Positions 59,665-64,000 of a DNA stretch of 64,000 nt are shown in pieces (the stretch's first letter is position 1; each line of letters begins with the position of its first letter). The position numbers were made by a program, and so were the translations under genes. The DNA is from an uncultured Lachnospiraceae bacterium (GTDB lineage Bacteria; Bacillota; Clostridia; Lachnospirales; Lachnospiraceae), in NCBI GenBank assembly GCA_947650005.1, contig CANSTU010000004.1, positions 23,819 to 87,818 on the forward strand, read 5' to 3'. The notes beneath the pieces are model-generated. The model ran no database searches. It was not told the origin of the DNA and saw only the letters and a program-made list of their open reading frames with translations.

Positions 59665-60849
59665 TCACCTCGCCGAATTCCGTCTCCAAAGAACAGCCAG
59701 GCTGATCAGAAGGGCCGCAACGGGAAACAGCACCAAAATTCCATTGAGCGTACGGTATCCGTACGCATTCGCCACGATCCCTCCCGCAAAGGAACCGACA
59801 CAGTAGCCTAGGTCCTGTGCGCACTGGAAGGTGGCGGAAGCAGCCCCCCGCCGTTCCAGCGCTGCCCTGGACAGAGACAGGGCACGCACCAGGGCCGTAG
59901 TGGCGCCCAGGCCTACCCCATATACAACGCCGGCCAGCAGAAGCATACCAAGCCCGTGCGCCAGGAAAAGAAGCAACGGAAAACCGCAGTAAATTAGGAG
60001 GGACGGCACCAACAATGCCTCTGGGTTATCCACCCGATGCATGAGCGTTCCCACCGCAAGGGTCGTTATAAACATCGTACATGCCTGCAATGCATAAAAC
60101 AGCCCGATATCCTTCACTCCCATCTGGGCCGCATAGGTTGGCAGGAACACAATGGCGCCTGAATCCGCAACCATCAGGATCATCCAGATTATGCTGGGAA
60201 GGGACGCGCTCTTTTCAAAATAGTTCCAAAATCCCTTCGTGGGAACTCTTTCCTTCCGCCTATCCGCCTCTCTTTTCCGGTTTTCAGCGGGAAGCGCCCA
60301 AATCAACAGCATTGCAATCAGGAACATACCGGCGCCAGCCAGCCAAGAAGGCAGATAATTTCTGCCGAAAATTAAAGCCAGGCCCAGAGACGGTCCCAGT
60401 GCCGCAGCCACCGTATTCCCGATGCCAAAGTAAGAAAGGCCTTCCTCCACCTTTTCCCCAGGCAGCGTATCCGCGGCGATGGCCACCTGAGCTGTGGTGG
60501 CCGCAGAGATCCCAAATCCCTGCATAAACCGAATGGCTATGATGGCCGCCGCAAAGGGAAGGACAGCAAAACCAAGCATTCCCAAGGACATTACCGCGAG
60601 TCCCAGTCCCATGACCAGCCGTTTACTCCTCTTATCCGCGATCCTGCCGGCAACAGGCCTGGCCGCCATGGCAGCCAGGGCGGATATGGATGTGGCCGTT
60701 CCCAGAATAGAGGATGCACATCCGATTTCCTCCATAAAAAGCGGCAGAACCGTCATGATCATTTGATTCCCGGCTAGCAGCAGGATGGAGGCTAAGAATA
60801 TTTTCAAAAAATTTTTATTCCAGATTTTCTGTTTCATTTTGACCGTCAT
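59665..60849 (-). CDS. MFS transporter
   Basis: 12-TM MFS pattern; RPVAGRIADKRSKRLVMGLG motif A. Confidence 0.9.
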   Translation of the reverse strand: MTVKMKQKIWNKNFLKIFLASILLLAGNQMIMTVLPLFMEEIGCASSILGTATSISALAAMAARPVAGRIADKRSKRLVMGLGLAVMSLGMLGFAVLPFAAAIIAIRFMQGFGISAATTAQVAIAADTLPGEKVEEGLSYFGIGNTVAAALGPSLGLALIFGRNYLPSWLAGAGMFLIAMLLIWALPAENRKREADRRKERVPTKGFWNYFEKSASLPSIIWMILMVADSGAIVFLPTYAAQMGVKDIGLFYALQACTMFITTLAVGTLMHRVDNPEALLVPSLLIYCGFPLLLFLAHGLGMLLLAGVVYGVGLGATTALVRALSLSRAALERRGAASATFQCAQDLGYCVGSFAGGIVANAYGYRTLNGILVLFPVAALLISLAVLWRRNSAR

Positions 60850-60904
60850 TCCGCCGCCGGCAGGCGGCTTGCAAATCTACAATCAGAATCAAGGAAAATA
60901 TCCT

Positions 60905-61993
60905 CTATTCCTGTGTCCCTTCTTTTTTCCGGAAGATTTCTCTAAATGCCTTTTCATAAGGAGCCCTCGCAACCCCGTATTCTGTCACAATCCCCGAAAT
61001 CAGACCGTGGTCCGTCACATCAAAAGCAGGATTGAATACTTTAACGCCCTCGGGAGCCATACGCTCCTTATACCACATCTGTGTCACTTCCTCTCCCGGA
61101 CGCTGTTCAATGCAAATTTCCGCCCCAGTGGAGGTGGACAGGTCGATGGTGGAGGTCGGGGCGCATACGTAGAACGGGATATGGTAATGGCTGGCCAAAA
61201 CCGCTACGCCTGAGGTTCCAATTTTGTTCGCAACATCTCCATTGGCGGCAACCCGGTCGCAGCCCACGAACACCGCGTTGACCCATCCGTTCTTCATCAC
61301 CATGGATGCCATATTGTCGCAAATCAACGTTACGTCCACCCCCGCAGAGTGCAGTTCATAGGCAGTCAGCCTGGCTCCCTGCAAAAGAGGGCGCGTCTCG
61401 TCGGCAAAAACGCGGAAATGGTATCCCTTCTCCTGCCCCAAGTATATAGGCGCCGTCGCCGTCCCATACCGGCTTGTAGCCAGCTGTCCCGCATTGCAGT
61501 GGGTCAGAATCCCGTCCCCCGGCTTCACCAGGCCCAGGCCATATTCCCCGATGCTTCGGCAGACGCGGATATCCTCTTCCTTTATGTCCTGTGCTTCCTT
61601 CTTTAAAAGGCGCAAAATTTCTTTCACGCTTTCCTTTGGATGGGAAGTCACCACCCCTTCCATCCGGTTCAGCGCCCAGGACAAGTTCACCGCCGTAGGA
61701 CGGGCAGAGTCCAGATATGCCTTCTGCTTTCTGAATTCCGATAGGAAGGCGTCATAATCCTTTGTCCCGATCTGTTCCGCCAAGACATAGATACCAAAGG
61801 CGGCCGCCACTCCGATTGCCGGAGCGCCTCGTACCTTCAGTAAATAAATGGCGTCCCAGATTTCCTGTGCGTTCCTCAAGCGGATCAGCTCCGTTTTCCC
61901 CGGCAGCTTTGTTTGATCGATGATGACAACAGCCACCGCTTCTTCATCCAATGCCACCGTTTCCTGATCCAGGATTCCTTTTTCCTCGTTCAT
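60905..61993 (-). CDS. mtnA: S-methyl-5-thioribose-1-phosphate isomerase
   Basis: [42 protein letters not shown]; start 61993 (MNEEKGIL) overlapping upstream sORF stop. Confidence 0.93.
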   Translation of the reverse strand: MNEEKGILDQETVALDEEAVAVVIIDQTKLPGKTELIRLRNAQEIWDAIYLLKVRGAPAIGVAAAFGIYVLAEQIGTKDYDAFLSEFRKQKAYLDSARPTAVNLSWALNRMEGVVTSHPKESVKEILRLLKKEAQDIKEEDIRVCRSIGEYGLGLVKPGDGILTHCNAGQLATSRYGTATAPIYLGQEKGYHFRVFADETRPLLQGARLTAYELHSAGVDVTLICDNMASMVMKNGWVNAVFVGCDRVAANGDVANKIGTSGVAVLASHYHIPFYVCAPTSTIDLSTSTGAEICIEQRPGEEVTQMWYKERMAPEGVKVFNPAFDVTDHGLISGIVTEYGVARAPYEKAFREIFRKKEGTQE

Positions 61994-62130
61994 TCCGCCT
62001 TCTCCCTCCTGGATACCAGTTCCTTGATCACAGCTGCCGCAATGATTCCGCCATAAATCGAAACCACCAAGAAATTCACCTTCCCGGAGATCCGTTTTTC
62101 CAGACTTTTCTTTTTTTCTTTTTTCTGCAT
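61990..62130 (-). CDS. 46-aa small membrane protein of unknown function
   Basis: [46 protein letters not shown]; preceded by A-unit SD GCGGGAGAAAAA; ATGA overlap with mtnA. Confidence 0.6.
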   Translation of the reverse strand: MQKKEKKKSLEKRISGKVNFLVVSIYGGIIAAAVIKELVSRREKAE

Positions 62131-62275
62131 TTTTTCTCCCGCCTGCCTGCTTTAGCATGCACTCCAATCGGGAAAGTTGAAAATTTCAATTTTCAATCTT
62201 AACCCTCTGCATCTCACAAGACGCGCCTGCAAAATTGATGTCAATAAGTAGTTTGAAAGTAGCCTTCCAAGCTTC
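62131..62275 (-). repeat. Composite B+A hairpin leader upstream of the small ORF/mtnA
   Basis: Minus strand TTTCAAACTACTTATTGACATCAATTTTGCAGG...GATGCAGAGGGTTAAGATTGAAAATTGAAATTTTCAAC...CATGCTAAAGCAGGCAGGCGGGAGAAAAA-ATG. Confidence 0.7.
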
Positions 62276-62311
62276 CTTACATTCCGCCTTCCTGGAAGTT
62301 TCATCCTAAAC

Positions 62312-62794
62312 TTATCCGCTTACATCCACGAATTCCGCCCCTGCTGCCTGCCGAAGATGCTCCGGTTCCAGCTCGATCTGGGAACCGATGCGCCCGCCAC
62401 TGACGATCATAGATGGCAACCGGCGCGCAGATTCATCGATCACGGTACGGTACTGCTTCTTCATTCCCAGGGCCGTACAGCCACCACGGATATAGCCCGT
62501 CACCTGATTGATATCCTTCACCGGAATCATCGCAACTGACTTTAGTGCAACGGCTTTAGCCGCTTTCTTCAAATCCAATTCGGATTCTATGGGAATCACA
62601 AAAACATAATAATTTCCGTCGTTTCCCCGGGTTACCAGCGTCTTATACACCTTTTCATGGGGAAGATTCAGCAGATCCGCCACCTGGATCCCATCCACAA
62701 AGGCCCCGCACTCATAGGTGTAATGCGTATAGGGCAGCTTCAATCCGTCCAGGATGCGCATGGCATTCGTCTTCATCTCTTTTTTCTTTGCCAA
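62312..62794 (-). CDS. ybaK: Cys-tRNA(Pro)/Cys-tRNA(Cys) deacylase YbaK/EbsC
   Basis: MKTNAMRILDGLKLPYTHYTYECG; YIRGGCTALGMKKQYRTVIDESA. Confidence 0.92.
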   Translation of the reverse strand: MAKKKEMKTNAMRILDGLKLPYTHYTYECGAFVDGIQVADLLNLPHEKVYKTLVTRGNDGNYYVFVIPIESELDLKKAAKAVALKSVAMIPVKDINQVTGYIRGGCTALGMKKQYRTVIDESARRLPSMIVSGGRIGSQIELEPEHLRQAAGAEFVDVSG

Positions 62795-62821
62795 TTCCGT
62801 TCCCTTTCCGACGCATTGTCC

Positions 62822-63709
62822 CTATGCTTCCCTCTTTTTCCCCCAGAAGAACAGCGCCACTGTTCCCGGCCCCGTATGGCTGCCGATGGTCGTCCCCACG
62901 TAATTGATTTCCACCTTTCCGGAAAGCCGGGGGAAACGCTCTTCCACCAGCCGGGCCACCTCTTTCGCATCCTGCACACAGGCAGACTGGGAAATATAGC
63001 ATTTCCCGGAATATTCCAGCCCATCCCGGGCGTATTCTTCCATCTTATCCACGATGGCCGCGATCACCTTCCGCTTGGTACGGATCTTCATCCTGGGGAT
63101 CAGCCTGCCTTCGTCATCCATATTCAGGAGCGGACAGATTCCCAGCATACCGCCCACGAATCCTGCCGTCTTGGAAATCCTGCCGCCTTTTATATAGAAT
63201 TTCAGATCCGTTGAGAAAAACCAATGATGCAGCTCCAGCTTATGTTCCTGTGCCCAGGCGTACAACGCATCCAGCTCCATCCCCTCGTCCCGCAGATCCG
63301 CCAGTTTATCCATGAGCAGCCCATAGCCGGAGGAAGCCCCCAAAGAATCCACGATATATATTTTACGTTCCGGATATTTTTCCTCCAGTTCCGCCTTAGC
63401 CACCATAGCCGAATTCAGGACTCCTGAAATCCCCGAAGAAAGGCAGACATGCAGAATATCCTTTCCCTGCTTCAGAAAAGGTTCAAAATAGGACATAAAC
63501 TCGTCCGCATTCACCTGAGAAGTCTTCGTCTCCGCCCCGTTGTCCATACGGCGATAGAATTCCTCGAAATCCATGGTCTTCCCACAGTCGTCCGGATACT
63601 CTTTTCCGTCCAGTTCATAGTGAAAACAAATATAGGAAAGATTCCTTTCCTGAAAATGCTCCGCAGTCAGATCTGCCGTGGAACAGCAGCTGATAAGATA
63701 CTCCGCCAT
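62822..63709 (-). CDS. DegV family protein
   Basis: MAEYLISCCSTADLTAEHFQERNLSYICFHYELDGKEYPDD; SSGISGVLNSA; start 63709. Confidence 0.88.
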   Translation of the reverse strand: MAEYLISCCSTADLTAEHFQERNLSYICFHYELDGKEYPDDCGKTMDFEEFYRRMDNGAETKTSQVNADEFMSYFEPFLKQGKDILHVCLSSGISGVLNSAMVAKAELEEKYPERKIYIVDSLGASSGYGLLMDKLADLRDEGMELDALYAWAQEHKLELHHWFFSTDLKFYIKGGRISKTAGFVGGMLGICPLLNMDDEGRLIPRMKIRTKRKVIAAIVDKMEEYARDGLEYSGKCYISQSACVQDAKEVARLVEERFPRLSGKVEINYVGTTIGSHTGPGTVALFFWGKKREA

Positions 63710-64000
63710 CTTTTCCCTCCTTACAATCCTGTTTTGATCTGTTCTCAGTATAACCAATTCCGGTGAAGGCCGCAACCTAAATTGCTGACAGCTCCACGCT
63801 AAATCTCGGAGAGATGTTCCTTTTCCCACCCCAGCCAGGATCCCGTGCCAAGAAGGGCGCCCCAGGCGGCGTGGCAGCTGTCCCTTGTTCCCGATGAGGG
63901 CCTGCCCCAAGAAGCGCGTTCCGAAAGGGGCGTGGCGGCTGTACGCTGTTTTTGAACACATTTCGCGCCATGGAGATGAGACCTGCTTCCCAGGAGGGAC

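Noticed and set aside
62000-62167. N-terminal extension of mtnA ([21 protein letters not shown]...)
   Set aside because: It covers the A unit and overlaps a better small [11 protein letters not shown] at 61993 is the plausible start.
1-64000. tRNA/rRNA genes, prophage or intact transposase
   Set aside because: None recognised by eye in sequence or ORF translations; only a recombinase N-terminal fragment near 4 kb.

Overview
64-kb, gene-dense chromosomal window, mostly minus-strand. Gene content (butyrate operon, ComEA/WalRK-like/GerMN/ComEC block, YtaF, GerMN, rubrerythrin) fits an anaerobic Clostridia/Lachnospiraceae-type Firmicute; the taxon is an inference. Recognisable blocks: two hybrid histidine kinases; an ECF sigma factor with DUF4179-type anti-sigma; a P-type Ca-ATPase; a uracil/xanthine permease; a DUF362 protein; comEA-RR-HK-gerMN-comEC-holA-yqeY; an ANT(6)-like adenylyltransferase; a two-gene AAA ATPase + DUF4276/TOPRIM-like pair (candidate defence module); arginine biosynthesis (argG divergent from argC...argJBD, interrupted by three unrelated genes); butyryl-CoA synthesis (thl-crt-hbd-bcd-etfB-etfA); MTA nucleosidase, DUF305, rubrerythrin; an RND efflux pair whose adaptor has a very large Gly/Ser repeat insert; MFS, mtnA, YbaK and DegV. 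The most unusual signal is not a protein. It is a family of intergenic hairpin modules ('A units', 'B units' and B+A composites) at roughly a dozen loci. Their 3' ends carry a Shine-Dalgarno-like motif (AGATGGGAGCAAAA or GAGGGTATA) just upstream of start codons of unrelated genes, and their stems differ in sequence but keep pairing. A 281-bp near-perfect inverted repeat, with part of its interior repeated at the right edge of the window, and two exact-period tandem arrays (65 bp and 38 bp) also stand out. No tRNA, rRNA, CRISPR or intact mobile element was recognised. All calls come from reading the sequence and the ORF track; no database search was run.
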